A stretch of 34,496 nt of DNA from Candidatus Gastranaerophilales bacterium (GTDB lineage Bacteria > Cyanobacteriota > Vampirovibrionia > Gastranaerophilales > Gastranaerophilaceae), in assembly GCA_944325315.1 (NCBI GenBank), contig CALVAA010000019.1, positions 1-34,496 on the forward strand, written 5' to 3'. The notes below the pieces were generated by a model. The model ran no database searches. It worked only from the letters and a program-made list of their open reading frames with translations, and was not told the origin of the DNA. The number at the start of each line of letters is the position of its first letter. Position 1 is the stretch's first letter. Of the stretch, positions 16,525-24,399 are shown one piece after another. The translations under genes and the position numbers were made by a program.

Positions 16525-17034
16525 TTATATTTTTTTAATCCTATGCTCAAAATTTATTTCAAACGGACATTTTTCTCTAAATTCCGTACTGTTTTGCAAT
16601 GCTTTTTGCTTCTGAAACTCAAAATCTCTAATTTTTAATTCCTCAGCTTTGGAAAGATTAAAATACATTTTATTATCGTATAGTTTAATGGAAGTAATTT
16701 TGTAGCCACCAAAATCAACTTCATTTATGCCCGGTTCTATATGCTCATTAAGAATATTTTCAGCGTGCAATAAAATATCATTTAGCGCATATTCCAACGT
16801 TGAATTTTTTTCTATAAAATCTTTGACAATAACGCCATATTTTTCTTCCCTTGAAAAGGAGTTGCTTTTTACCGTTCTTGATACAAATTCAATACCATTT
16901 GCCTTTTTAAAATCAAATTTTTTATCTAAACAGGTTTTTGGTTCTAAAAAAGATAAGATGGCTTGGTTTGGGCTTAGGGAAATATCATTTATTGTTGTTG
17001 AATCGTTTTCATAACAATTTTTATTTTCATTCAT
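16525..17034 (-). CDS. Protein of unknown function sharing a C-terminal module with its downstream neighbour
   Basis: A 169-residue cytoplasmic protein. Residues from about 100 onwards (INEVDFGGYKITSIKLYDNK, then MYFNLSKAEELKIRDFEFQK, EFREKCPFEINFEHRIKK) match the middle module of the 15424-16413 product: D-x-G-G-Y-x-(I/V)-T, Y-(N/D)-x-K-x-Y, L-S-x-x-E, EFRE-x-x-(P/S)F and RIK. The N-terminal 90 residues are unlike the neighbour. The ATG at 17034 has AGGTG 6 nt upstream; an in-frame GTG three codons earlier has no better signal. Function unknown. The duplicated module seems the conserved unit. It lies 115 nt from the ribosomal operon's terminator and is transcribed separately. Confidence 0.68.
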   Translation of the reverse strand: MNENKNCYENDSTTINDISLSPNQAILSFLEPKTCLDKKFDFKKANGIEFVSRTVKSNSFSREEKYGVIVKDFIEKNSTLEYALNDILLHAENILNEHIEPGINEVDFGGYKITSIKLYDNKMYFNLSKAEELKIRDFEFQKQKALQNSTEFREKCPFEINFEHRIKKI

Positions 17035-17137
17035 AATTAACACCTATTTAGCAGCACATAAATATTTAATTCCAGTTTTTGGGGTTTTATTTATAATTTT
17101 TATATTTTTTTTACAAATTTTAATAAAATGTAATGCC

Positions 17138-17169
17138 AAAAAACCCGCCTTGTAAAAAGCGGGTTTTTT
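17138..17169 (-). terminator. Intrinsic terminator of the ribosomal protein operon
   Basis: AAAAAACCCGC (17138-17148) pairs with GCGGGTTTTTT (17159-17169). On the minus strand the hairpin ends in a run of six T, 20 nt after the rpsI stop. The flanking A- and T-runs allow it to work in both directions. Confidence 0.88.
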
Positions 17170-17188
17170 GAATGCATTGTTAAAAATA

Positions 17189-17590
17189 TTATCTTTTTGA
17201 AAATTGAAATCTTTTTCTCGCTCTTTTTCTTCCGTATTTCTTACGTTCTTTAATACGTGCATCGCGAGTCAAAAGACCTTCTTGTTTTAAAGCAGGTTTA
17301 AATTCTTCATTAATTTCAACCAATGCTCTTGAAATTGCAAGTGCTATGGCATCAGCTTGTGCAGATACGCCGCCGCCAATTGCCTTAACACGTACATCAA
17401 ATTTGTCTTGGTTTTCTGTTAAAACTAAAGGCCTGAAAATTGTCATCTCTAAAGATGGTCTGTTGCCAAAGTATCCTTTTAGAGTTTTTCCGTTAATAAA
17501 AACTCTGCCCTTACCTGATACAACCTTAGCAACTGCGATAGAGCATTTTCTTCTTCCTGTTTTTACGATTTCATTTTTATTATCAGCCAT
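17189..17590 (-). CDS. rpsI: 30S ribosomal protein S9 (uS9)
   Basis: A 133-residue protein of the small-subunit head. It shows the family opening TGRRKCSIAVAKVVSGKGRV, the central GGGVSAQADAIALAISRAL and the basic C-terminal tail (DARIKERKKYGRKRARKRF then QFSKR) whose end reaches the P-site tRNA in the ribosome. It is the last gene of the operon. Its ATG shares one base with the rplM stop (TAATG), so the two are coupled. The intrinsic terminator at 17138-17169 follows. Confidence 0.98.
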   Translation of the reverse strand: MADNKNEIVKTGRRKCSIAVAKVVSGKGRVFINGKTLKGYFGNRPSLEMTIFRPLVLTENQDKFDVRVKAIGGGVSAQADAIALAISRALVEINEEFKPALKQEGLLTRDARIKERKKYGRKRARKRFQFSKR

Positions 17591-18030
17591 TATTTATCTC
17601 CTTTTAATTCGTATGCGATAGGTTTTTGAGCTTCGTGAGGATGCTTTTCACCGGCGTATACTTTTAATTTTTGGAATTGTTGGTCACCCAAAGTATTATG
17701 AGGCAACATTCCCTTTACTGCTTTTTCAATAGCTTTGCAAGGAGTTTTTTCCATTAATGCCCTGAAGCTAATTTCCTTAAAACCGCCCGGGTAACCTGAG
17801 TGGCTGCGATACATTTTGTCGGTTTCTTTTTTACCTGATACGGAAATTTTATCAGCATTGATGACAATAACAAAATCACCTGTATCAATATGAGGAGTAT
17901 ATTGAGGCTTGTTTTTGCCTCTTAAAATATTTGCAACTTCTACTGCTAATCTTCCTAAAGTAGCACCGTTGGCATCAATTAAGTACCATTTCCTTTCTAC
18001 TTCCAGGGGTTTTGCACTAAATGTTTTCAT
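17590..18030 (-). CDS. rplM: 50S ribosomal protein L13 (uL13)
   Basis: A 146-residue large-subunit protein of normal length. Diagnostic segments are [48 protein letters not shown] and [14 protein letters not shown]13 binds 23S rRNA early in assembly. The ATG overlaps the truA stop by 4 nt (ATGA) and the stop overlaps the rpsI start by one base, so the three genes are translationally coupled. The rplM-rpsI pairing is nearly universal in bacteria. Confidence 0.98.
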   Translation of the reverse strand: MKTFSAKPLEVERKWYLIDANGATLGRLAVEVANILRGKNKPQYTPHIDTGDFVIVINADKISVSGKKETDKMYRSHSGYPGGFKEISFRALMEKTPCKAIEKAVKGMLPHNTLGDQQFQKLKVYAGEKHPHEAQKPIAYELKGDK

Positions 18031-18824
18031 TTATTACCTTCCTTTATAAGTTTTTCAATATAATTTTCTACATTATCATATCCGACGTATTCAAGACATA
18101 AGCCCTGAGGGTCGATAGCATTTGCAGCTTTTGTTCTGTCTTTTGATTCAAGAACAAATTTAATATGCTCACAATCCAGTTTATTTCGCTCTTGATAGAG
18201 TAAAGTCCCTACGATTGTTCTTACCATATTATAGAGAAAACGATTCCCTATAATATCAATTAAAACAAAACAACTTCTGTTATTTATGACTTTTTTTGCT
18301 TTTGCATAATATATTATACAGTCATTGTAAGGATTGTCCGATTTTGATTTGAATGCACTAAAATCATGGTATCCTGTCAAATACGACAAAGAACAATTAA
18401 TTCTTTCTATATTAAGCGTAAAATACGGATAAAACAGACAACAGGAAGAAAAAACCGAAGCAACATGGCTATTTTCTATTGTATATCTGTAATGTTTGTA
18501 TTTAGCATCTTTTTGGGCATGAAAGCCGGGTTTTGCTTCGTAAAGCTCAAAAATTTTGATGTCATTCGGAAGAATACAGTTTAGTTTATAACAAAAATCA
18601 TCCAAATTTGATATTTTTGCTGCGTCAAAATGCGCAACTTGATATTTTGAACTAACCTTTGCGTCTGTTCTTCCTGACAGAAATATACAAGTTTTGTCTT
18701 TTGTCAATGTGCAAAGCGCTTTTTCAATTTCTCCCTGAACCGTCCTTCTGTCCGGTTGTTTTTGACTACCGAAAAAAGCAGTTCCAAGAAATTCAAAAAC
18801 AATAATATAGCGAGTTTTTAGCAT
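18027..18824 (-). CDS. truA: tRNA pseudouridine(38-40) synthase TruA
   Basis: A 265-residue enzyme that isomerises uridines 38-40 in the anticodon arm of tRNAs to pseudouridine. The catalytic aspartate is D54 in [18 protein letters not shown]. Other family signatures are [20 protein letters not shown] near the start, [19 protein letters not shown] and [14 protein letters not shown] towards the end. The start overlaps the rplQ stop by one base, and the stop overlaps rplM by 4 nt. Its place between rplQ and rplM is the order I know from Cyanobacteria; Firmicutes usually have ECF transporter genes between rplQ and truA. Confidence 0.97.
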   Translation of the reverse strand: MLKTRYIIVFEFLGTAFFGSQKQPDRRTVQGEIEKALCTLTKDKTCIFLSGRTDAKVSSKYQVAHFDAAKISNLDDFCYKLNCILPNDIKIFELYEAKPGFHAQKDAKYKHYRYTIENSHVASVFSSCCLFYPYFTLNIERINCSLSYLTGYHDFSAFKSKSDNPYNDCIIYYAKAKKVINNRSCFVLIDIIGNRFLYNMVRTIVGTLLYQERNKLDCEHIKFVLESKDRTKAANAIDPQGLCLEYVGYDNVENYIEKLIKEGNK

Positions 18825-19252
18825 TAAACTAACTGAATTAATGCCATTTCTGCGTTATCACCACGTCTTGGGGTTAATCTTAAAATTCTTGTATAACCGC
18901 CATTACGTGTTGCATATTTTTTTCCGATAACAGAGAATAACTGTCTTAAAACAGACTGTTTCGGAAGTTTTCTTCCTTCCGGTAATGTATCAAACAGTTC
19001 ACCTGTTTCAGTATCAATATATTTTTCTGTTTCGATATCAAAAATATCTTTTTTTGCTTCACGGCGAGCTGCCAAATCACCTTTTTTGGCAAAAGTTATT
19101 ATTGATTCAGCATATGGTTTAAGAGCCTTTGCTCTCGCCATTGTGGTTGTAATTTCGCCATTCAAAAACAGTTGAGAAGCCAAAGAACGAAGTAAGGCTC
19201 TTCTTTGATCCGCTGCTTTTGAAAGCTTATGAATTTTGCGACCGTGTCTCAT
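18824..19252 (-). CDS. rplQ: 50S ribosomal protein L17 (bL17)
   Basis: A 142-residue large-subunit protein with the typical opening MRHGRKIHKLSKAADQRRAL followed by RSLASQLFLNGEITTTMARA. It is longer than the usual ~117-residue core: a stretch around 63-85 (IFDIETEKYIDTETGELFDT) is inserted before the closing KYATRNGGYTRILRLTPRRG. It is located after rpoA with 27 nt between and one base of overlap with truA. Confidence 0.97.
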   Translation of the reverse strand: MRHGRKIHKLSKAADQRRALLRSLASQLFLNGEITTTMARAKALKPYAESIITFAKKGDLAARREAKKDIFDIETEKYIDTETGELFDTLPEGRKLPKQSVLRQLFSVIGKKYATRNGGYTRILRLTPRRGDNAEMALIQLV

Positions 19253-19279
19253 TTTATCTTTTCCTTTTAATTGACTGTT

Positions 19280-20257
19280 TTATATTAATTCTAAGTCATC
19301 AGCATCTTCAGGGTTTGGTTGAAGATTAAGACCCATTTGGTGAAGTTTTTCAATAACTTCGTCTGATGATTTTTTCCCAAAGTTTTTAATATTCAATAAA
19401 TCATGTTCGGATTTCTTCAACAATTCACTCATTGAATTAATTGAGGCTCTTTTTAGACAGTTGTATGCCCTAACAGATAATTCCAAATCTTCAATTGAAA
19501 GAGTAGGAGCAGCTTCTTCTTGAACCTCACTAACTTCTACAACTTCCGGCTTTGCTTGAAGCGGAGCACCTGATATGCCTGCTATTTGACTAAAATGTTC
19601 TATTAAAAGATTAGAGGCTTTTGATAAAGCAGCACCAACTTCGATAGAACCGTTTGACCAGATTTCAAGAGTTAATTTGTCAAAATCTAACGATTCACCG
19701 ACACGTGCCGGCTCAACATTATAACTAACCCTTTTAATCGGCATAAATACGGCATCGATTGGCAACAAGTCAATCGGAAGACCGTTTTTCTGTTCTTTTA
19801 ATACATCTGTTGTAACATATCCTTTGCCAACTTCAACGGTAATATCCGCATGGATTGAACCGCCTTGTGACAAAGTACAAATTACACAGTCGGGGTTTAC
19901 AATCTTAACCCCTGCAGGAAGTTCAATATCTCCTGCCAAAACAGGGCCTGTCTTTGTAGCATCCAATCTTAAATGTTGAGGTTCAATAGAGTCAGTTTTA
20001 ACAACCACAGATTTAAGATTCAGCATAATATCTATAACATCTTCTACAACACCGGGTATTGAAGTGTATTCATGGGTAATGCCTTCAATTCTGACTGAAG
20101 TTACCGCAGCACCTTCAAGACTGGATAGCAAAACTCGTCTTAAAGCATTTCCGATTGTAGCTCCATAGCCTCTTTCTAGCGGTTCAATCACAAATTTACC
20201 GTATTGAGATCCGTCAGATGAAGTTGTAGTATTAATGTTTTTAATTTTCAGTTCCAT
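19280..20257 (-). CDS. rpoA: DNA-directed RNA polymerase subunit alpha
   Basis: The 325-residue alpha subunit. The N-terminal domain, which dimerises and recruits beta and beta', shows GKFVIEPLERGYGATIGNAL and RRVLLSSLEGAAVTSVRIEG, then EYTSIPGVVEDV. A linker rich in Glu/Val (about 235-250) leads to the C-terminal domain (about 252-315; LELSVRAYNCLKRASINSMS, then LLNIKNFGKKS), which binds UP elements and activators. The start has a clear AGGAGAG just upstream. The gene lies 18 nt after rpsD and 27 nt before rplQ. Confidence 0.99.
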   Translation of the reverse strand: MELKIKNINTTTSSDGSQYGKFVIEPLERGYGATIGNALRRVLLSSLEGAAVTSVRIEGITHEYTSIPGVVEDVIDIMLNLKSVVVKTDSIEPQHLRLDATKTGPVLAGDIELPAGVKIVNPDCVICTLSQGGSIHADITVEVGKGYVTTDVLKEQKNGLPIDLLPIDAVFMPIKRVSYNVEPARVGESLDFDKLTLEIWSNGSIEVGAALSKASNLLIEHFSQIAGISGAPLQAKPEVVEVSEVQEEAAPTLSIEDLELSVRAYNCLKRASINSMSELLKKSEHDLLNIKNFGKKSSDEVIEKLHQMGLNLQPNPEDADDLELI

Positions 20258-20275
20258 AATTTTATTCTCTCCTAA

Positions 20276-20878
20276 TTATTTAGAATAGTATTCAATAACG
20301 AGTTGTTCTTTGAATTCAGGATCAAGTTCTTCCCTTTGAGGAATTCTGTCAAAAGTGATGCTCAAATTGTTTTTATCAACGCTTAACCAAGCGTAGTTTA
20401 AAGCTAAATCAATTTGTTCAATAACACCTTTAACAAATTCTTTTGAGTTTTCTCTAACTGTAACAACATCGCCTGCTTTCAATAAATAAGAAGGAATATC
20501 AACTTTTTTACCGTTAACAAGTACGTGTGCGTGATTTACAATTTGCCTTGCTTGGCGTCTTGTGATAGCAAAGCCTGATCTGTATACAACATTGTCCAAT
20601 CTTGATTCAAGAGTTTGCAGCATAATAGTACCTGTTACACCGGTTTTTCTTGAAGCAATCTGATAATACTTAGCAAACTGTTTTTCGCTAACCAAATATG
20701 TCATTCTGATAGTTTGTTTTGCTTTTAATTGTAAAGCATAGTCAGAACTTTTTTTTCTGGCTGCACCATGTTGTCCTGATGCATGTTGCCTCATTGATGT
20801 TGTTAATTTGCGATTTGACAAATCTTTAACACCGTAGTTTCTGAATAATTTATTTGTAGGTCCAGTATATTTAGCCAT
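20276..20878 (-). CDS. rpsD: 30S ribosomal protein S4 (uS4)
   Basis: A 200-residue primary 16S rRNA-binding protein. It begins MAKYTGPTNKLFRNYG and has the S4 RNA-binding core LESRLDNVVYRSGFAITRRQ ARQ, followed by VNHAHVLVNGKKVDIPSY. The N-terminal region lacks the zinc-type cysteine cluster, so this is the cysteine-free form. It is between rpsK and rpoA, as in the classical alpha operon, whereas many cyanobacteria keep rpsD elsewhere. In other bacteria S4 represses this operon; no obvious operator structure was identified here. Confidence 0.98.
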   Translation of the reverse strand: MAKYTGPTNKLFRNYGVKDLSNRKLTTSMRQHASGQHGAARKKSSDYALQLKAKQTIRMTYLVSEKQFAKYYQIASRKTGVTGTIMLQTLESRLDNVVYRSGFAITRRQARQIVNHAHVLVNGKKVDIPSYLLKAGDVVTVRENSKEFVKGVIEQIDLALNYAWLSVDKNNLSITFDRIPQREELDPEFKEQLVIEYYSK

Positions 20879-20904
20879 TTTAGCTCCTATTTGTTAATTA
20901 ATTT

Positions 20905-21291
20905 CTATACTCTGCGTTTTTTTGGCGGGCGACAGCCATTGTGAGGAATCGGGGTAACATCTTTAATTAAAGTAATTTCAAGACCTGCTCCTTGAATAGC
21001 TCTAATTGCTGTTTCTCTGCCTGAACCCGGCCCTTTAACGTATACTTCAACTTTTTTCATACCTTGATCAATCGATTTTTTTGCAACAATTTCAGCAGCA
21101 CTTTGAGCGGCAAAAGGCGTACCTTTTCTTGCTCCTTTAAAACCGCAACCGCCGGCTGAAGCCCAAGCAACAGCATTGCCTTGCGTATCTGTTGAAGTGA
21201 CAATCGTATTATTAAAGGTGGATTGAATATGAACTACACCTTGTAATATATTTTTTCTTTCTTTCTTTTTAACTTTTTGTGGTTTAGCCAT
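20905..21291 (-). CDS. rpsK: 30S ribosomal protein S11 (uS11)
   Basis: A 128-residue protein of the 30S platform. Typical segments are [60 protein letters not shown] and the C-terminal [18 protein letters not shown]. The start has a GGA-type Shine-Dalgarno sequence. It is 63 nt after rpsM and 26 nt before rpsD. Nothing is unusual. Confidence 0.99.
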   Translation of the reverse strand: MAKPQKVKKKERKNILQGVVHIQSTFNNTIVTSTDTQGNAVAWASAGGCGFKGARKGTPFAAQSAAEIVAKKSIDQGMKKVEVYVKGPGSGRETAIRAIQGAGLEITLIKDVTPIPHNGCRPPKKRRV

Positions 21292-21354
21292 TATCTTTTT
21301 TTCCTTTTAATTTTCTTTCGTTTATCCTTTTTGGATTATGTTAATTTGAAAAAT

Positions 21355-21723
21355 CTATTTTTTCTTATTTGCTATAGGTCCTGTTTTTTTGCCACGACGG
21401 GTTCTTGCATTTGTTTTAGTTCTCTGACCACGACACGGAAGTTTTCTTCTGTGGCGCATTCCTCTGTACGAACCGATTTCGCCTAAGCGTTTAATATGAA
21501 GCGATTCTTCTCTTTTTAAATCACCTTCTATTGTGTAGTGGGCAATTTCATTTCTTAACTTTTTAATGTCTTCTTCGGTTAAATCGTCCGTTCTAAGGTC
21601 TTGTGAAATATCACACGCCGCTAAAATTTTAGCGCTTCTTGTAGGTCCGATTCCGTAGATATAGGTTAGTGCTATAACCATTCTTTTATTGCGGGGTAAG
21701 TCAACCCCAACTAATCTTGCCAT
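21355..21723 (-). CDS. rpsM: 30S ribosomal protein S13 (uS13)
   Basis: A 122-residue protein of the 30S head that contacts S19 and the large subunit. Signatures are [34 protein letters not shown], the region [20 protein letters not shown] and the basic tail [17 protein letters not shown]. It has an AGGAGA Shine-Dalgarno sequence and lies 16 nt after rpmJ. Confidence 0.99.
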   Translation of the reverse strand: MARLVGVDLPRNKRMVIALTYIYGIGPTRSAKILAACDISQDLRTDDLTEEDIKKLRNEIAHYTIEGDLKREESLHIKRLGEIGSYRGMRHRRKLPCRGQRTKTNARTRRGKKTGPIANKKK

Positions 21724-21739
21724 TTATCTTCTCCTATTA

Positions 21740-21853
21740 TTAACCTTGTCTTTGTTTATGTTTCGGATGTTTGCATACAACAGTCACTCTGCCGCGTCTT
21801 TTGATTACTTGACAGTCTTTGCATATTTTTTTTACTGATGCTCTTACTTTCAT
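21740..21853 (-). CDS. rpmJ: 50S ribosomal protein L36 (bL36), zinc-binding form
   Basis: A 37-residue protein: [20 protein letters not shown] then [17 protein letters not shown] and a TAA stop. C11, C14, C27 and H32 are the complete zinc-ribbon ligand set, so this is the zinc-containing (C+) form. It sits between infA and rpsM, the usual place. The ATG is 17 nt after the infA stop, with AAGGATA upstream as ribosome-binding site. Confidence 0.97.
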   Translation of the reverse strand: MKVRASVKKICKDCQVIKRRGRVTVVCKHPKHKQRQG

Positions 21854-21870
21854 TTTTTATATCCTTATAT

Positions 21871-22086
21871 TTACTTAAGTCTGTATGTTATTCTGCCTCT
21901 TGAAAGGTCGTAAGGAGTCATTTCAACTTTTACCTTGTCACCCGGCAAAATTCTAATAAAATTTTTACGGATTTTTCCTGAAATGTGTGCCAAAATCTCA
22001 TGTCCGTTTTCAAGTTCCACTCTGAACATTGCGTTAGGCAACGATTCAAGGATTGTACCTTCTAGTTCAATTACGTCTTTTGACAT
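21871..22086 (-). CDS. infA: Translation initiation factor IF-1
   Basis: A 71-residue OB-fold protein that occupies the ribosomal A site during initiation. Segments typical of IF-1 are [40 protein letters not shown] and [21 protein letters not shown] use the ATG at 22086 ([10 protein letters not shown]) because it gives the standard family length and has AAGGA 5 nt upstream; an in-frame start 11 codons earlier lacks support. In most bacteria infA follows secY-adk-map. Here it is the first gene, and the next gene upstream is divergent. Confidence 0.97.
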   Translation of the reverse strand: MSKDVIELEGTILESLPNAMFRVELENGHEILAHISGKIRKNFIRILPGDKVKVEMTPYDLSRGRITYRLK

Positions 22087-22118
22087 AGTTTTCCTTATTT
22101 TTTTGTTCAGTATAATCA

Positions 22119-22146
22119 ATCATACATGTTGAATTTTTCATTGCAA
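22119..22146 (-). promoter_or_regulatory. Putative promoter of the infA-rpsI operon
   Basis: On the minus strand TTGCAA (22146-22141) is separated by 16 bp from TATGAT (22124-22119). The infA ATG follows about 32 nt further on with its Shine-Dalgarno sequence. Both hexamers are close to the sigma-70-type consensus, as expected for a ribosomal operon. Confidence 0.65.
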
Positions 22147-22407
22147 GAAAAAAATGTCTTAAAATTCCTTTAAAACGCAAGTTTTACTCAAATTTTAAAA
22201 TTTATTTTTTTAAATATTGAACACATTAAGTTGTTATCGAATCCGAGAAATCTTTTGTTTTAGTGAATTTCAAGAGCATTTGTGAAGTTTTATTAAAATT
22301 TATAAAACTTATATGTTTAAAAAAATAAATTTACATTGCTGTAATTAATTCTTGTTGATAATTAAAAAAAATTTAGTTTTTTATATAATCTTATAAACGG
22401 AGGGAAA
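22147..22407. promoter_or_regulatory. Divergent intergenic region between infA and the prenyltransferase gene
   Basis: With the infA promoter this makes a 321-bp gene-free stretch, very AT-rich and without a credible small reading frame. At its right end a perfect TATAAT (22384-22389) is followed by a GGAGG ribosome-binding site (22399-22403) and the ATG at 22408. The -35 is not clear: TTGATA at 22355 is 23 bp away, too far. No riboswitch or structured leader was recognised. Confidence 0.45.
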
Positions 22408-23379
22408 ATGGATAAAATTAAAACCTTTATTGAATTAACACGTGCTTATTCGCTTCTTGTTACATTTGCATCTTTTTTTGTTATTCTGTCGTATGCATAC
22501 TACAGCGAAAAATTCAGTCTTTTTAATTCGATAATTTTACTCATAGCACTGGCTGCAGCGCACTTGGGTGCAAATTTGTACGACGATTATATTGATGTTA
22601 AACAAAAGCTAAAGCAAGGTATTGAGCTTGAAAATATACATTTTGATTCATTTTTACAAAAAGCAAGATTGATAACAACAAAACAAGTATCCCTAAAAAA
22701 AGTTGAACTTATTATTGCATCGCTTTTTGGGGTTGCGGCGTTATCCGGAATATATTTTGCTTTTGTATCGGGATTTCAAGTACTTTTATTTGCACTTATA
22801 GGCGGCATTTTAATTCTTTTTTATCCTGTAAGTTCAAAATACTATCTTTCAGAGACAATAATAGGAATGATATGGGGTCCTTTAACGATTATGGGCGGTT
22901 ATTTTGCACTTTGCGGCGGATACGAACCTAATTTGTTTTTTATGTCGTTTGCAATATTCTTTTCAACTCTTATTCTTTTGCATACCCACAACATTATGGA
23001 CTGGGAGTTTGACATTAAAGAAAGAAAAAACACTCTTGCAATTTTGACAAAAACAAAACCCAATGCAATAAAAGCGCTTTTTTGGATGATATTTGCTTCG
23101 TATTTTATTGTTTTTTTGGGAGTAATTACTCTAAAATTCAACCCGAATGTTCTTTATTGTTTTTTAACTTTACCAATTGCAACAAAGTTGCTTGAATCAA
23201 TAAAAGATTATATAAATATAAAAGATGTCAAATTTGAACCAAGATGGTATTGGGGAATGTTTGAAAATTGGGAAGCAATAAAAAGTGAAAAAATTGACTT
23301 TTTTATGTTCAGATTTTACCTGGCCAGAAATTTTTCTTTCTTTTTCGCACTGTTTGTTTCCATAGGAGCAATGATATAA
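22408..23379 (+). CDS. UbiA-family prenyltransferase-like membrane protein
   Basis: A 323-residue polytopic membrane protein with about eight or nine helices. The UbiA superfamily transfers polyprenyl groups to aromatic acceptors such as menaquinone or ubiquinone precursors. The first Asp-rich motif is NLYDDYID (N56, D59, D63). The second is in HTHNIMDWEFDIKERKNTLA (D197, D201), on loops between helices as in the family. The acceptor cannot be deduced; a MenA-like role is one option, but no quinone-pathway gene is nearby. A C-terminal extension carries EPRWYWGMFENWEAI before the last helix. Translation starts at an ATG with a strong GGAGG. A PEBP gene follows after 15 nt. Confidence 0.85.
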   Translation: MDKIKTFIELTRAYSLLVTFASFFVILSYAYYSEKFSLFNSIILLIALAAAHLGANLYDDYIDVKQKLKQGIELENIHFDSFLQKARLITTKQVSLKKVELIIASLFGVAALSGIYFAFVSGFQVLLFALIGGILILFYPVSSKYYLSETIIGMIWGPLTIMGGYFALCGGYEPNLFFMSFAIFFSTLILLHTHNIMDWEFDIKERKNTLAILTKTKPNAIKALFWMIFASYFIVFLGVITLKFNPNVLYCFLTLPIATKLLESIKDYINIKDVKFEPRWYWGMFENWEAIKSEKIDFFMFRFYLARNFSFFFALFVSIGAMI

Positions 23380-23394
23380 AAATACGGGAATGAT

Positions 23395-23949
23395 ATGAAA
23401 AAAATTATACTATTAATTTTATGTTTATACTTAGGAGGAATTATTATGTCGAGCGCATTAGACAAAGTTGAAGAAAATATATTTAAATTAACTTCCAAAA
23501 CATTAAAAAATAACGACATTCTTCCAAATAATCAGGTCTATAAAGGCTATGGCTGCGAAGGAGGAAATGTATCCCCTGAGCTAAATTGGACAAATCCGCC
23601 GGTTAACACAAAAAGTTTTGCAATAGTATGCCATGACCCTGATGCTCCCAAAGAAAACGGTTGGTATCATTGGCTTGTTGTAAATATTCCTTCTGATATC
23701 AGAAGCATTAAAGAAGGAGGTAAAATAAAAGGCTCACTTGAAACAATAACAGACTTTAAAACTTATGGATACGGCGGAGCTTGCCCTCCTGTAGGCCATG
23801 GCGTACACCATTACAATTTCACCGTCTATGCTCTAGATATTGAAAAGCTTGATATTTCAAAAGACGCAAAACCCAAAGAGGCAGAAGATAAAATTTTATC
23901 CCACGCTGTAGCAAAATCAACAATAACAGCTTTATTTGAACGCAAATAA
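23395..23949 (+). CDS. YbhB/YbcL-type Raf kinase inhibitor-like protein (PEBP family)
   Basis: A 184-residue phosphatidylethanolamine-binding-protein-like fold. The ligand-pocket motifs are visible: SPELNWTNPPVNTKSFAIVC, then HDPDAP and the GWYHWLVVNIP segment, with a later GVHHYNFTVYALD. The molecular role of bacterial members is generally unclear. Two starts compete. The ATG at 23395 gives a hydrophobic, signal-like N-terminus (MKKIILLILCLYLGG). An internal ATG at 23446 (MSSALDKVEE) has a perfect AGGAGG 7 nt upstream and would give a cytoplasmic 167-residue form. It is probably cotranscribed with the prenyltransferase gene. Its stop is one base from the stop of the converging gene. Confidence 0.92.
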   Translation: MKKIILLILCLYLGGIIMSSALDKVEENIFKLTSKTLKNNDILPNNQVYKGYGCEGGNVSPELNWTNPPVNTKSFAIVCHDPDAPKENGWYHWLVVNIPSDIRSIKEGGKIKGSLETITDFKTYGYGGACPPVGHGVHHYNFTVYALDIEKLDISKDAKPKEAEDKILSHAVAKSTITALFERK

Positions 23950-23950
23950 A

Positions 23951-24199
23951 CTAAGTTAAAAAGTAATCACAAATAAGTTTTTCTTTTTTCTTAATTGTTA
24001 TAGCTTCTTTTATACGCTGTTTTATAGAAGGTCTGTAGCACAGCTTTTTATATCTGTCTATAAGAATTGCCTTTTGCACAATAATTTTATTGTATTCTTT
24101 AGATTTTTCATCGTCAAATTCAATATAAGGCGCTAATTCTTTCAATTTCTTTTTACAATTTAGAATTTCTTTTTCCAAGCTTTTTTGTGTGTTATTCAT
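23951..24199 (-). CDS. Small basic helical protein of unknown function
   Basis: An 82-residue Lys/Glu-rich protein without signal peptide: it begins MNNTQKSLEKEILNCKKKLK and ends KKKEKLICDYFLT. The first 60 residues look like one or two amphipathic helices. I chose the ATG at 24199 because GAGAG lies just upstream; a longer reading frame to 24274 has no ribosome-binding site. The gene converges on the PEBP gene with one base between the two stop codons. The family is not recognised, so its reality rests on the start signal and frame. Confidence 0.5.
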   Translation of the reverse strand: MNNTQKSLEKEILNCKKKLKELAPYIEFDDEKSKEYNKIIVQKAILIDRYKKLCYRPSIKQRIKEAITIKKKEKLICDYFLT

Positions 24200-24387
24200 T
24201 TTACTCTCAAAATTACTATGGGGATATATCAACAAAAAAAGGGAGATTCCCTTTGTTTTTTTATAATACAACAATTAAAAAATTAAAACTCATCCATAAT
24301 ATGTAAAATAAAAAACAGTATTCAAATAGAGTAATTTTTTAAATTTTATTCAATTAAATATAGTATTTTTAGATATAAAAAAAGATT

Positions 24388-24393
24388 TAAAAT
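24388..24393 (+). promoter_or_regulatory. Putative -10 element of the GH38 gene
   Basis: TAAAAT is followed by exactly 6 nt and the ATG at 24400. No Shine-Dalgarno sequence precedes this start, and the -35 is weak. It fits the leaderless-type pattern seen at 7358, 10570 and 15249. Confidence 0.35.
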
Positions 24394-24399
24394 AAATAT

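Noticed and set aside
17044-17262. Minus-strand frame of 72 codons overlapping the 3' end of rpsI
   Set aside because: It crosses the operon terminator hairpin and lies in another frame of rpsI; no ribosome-binding site.
22147-22407. Riboswitch or ribosomal-protein leader upstream of infA or the prenyltransferase gene
   Set aside because: No conserved stem or known aptamer pattern could be made out; only promoter-like hexamers are supportable.
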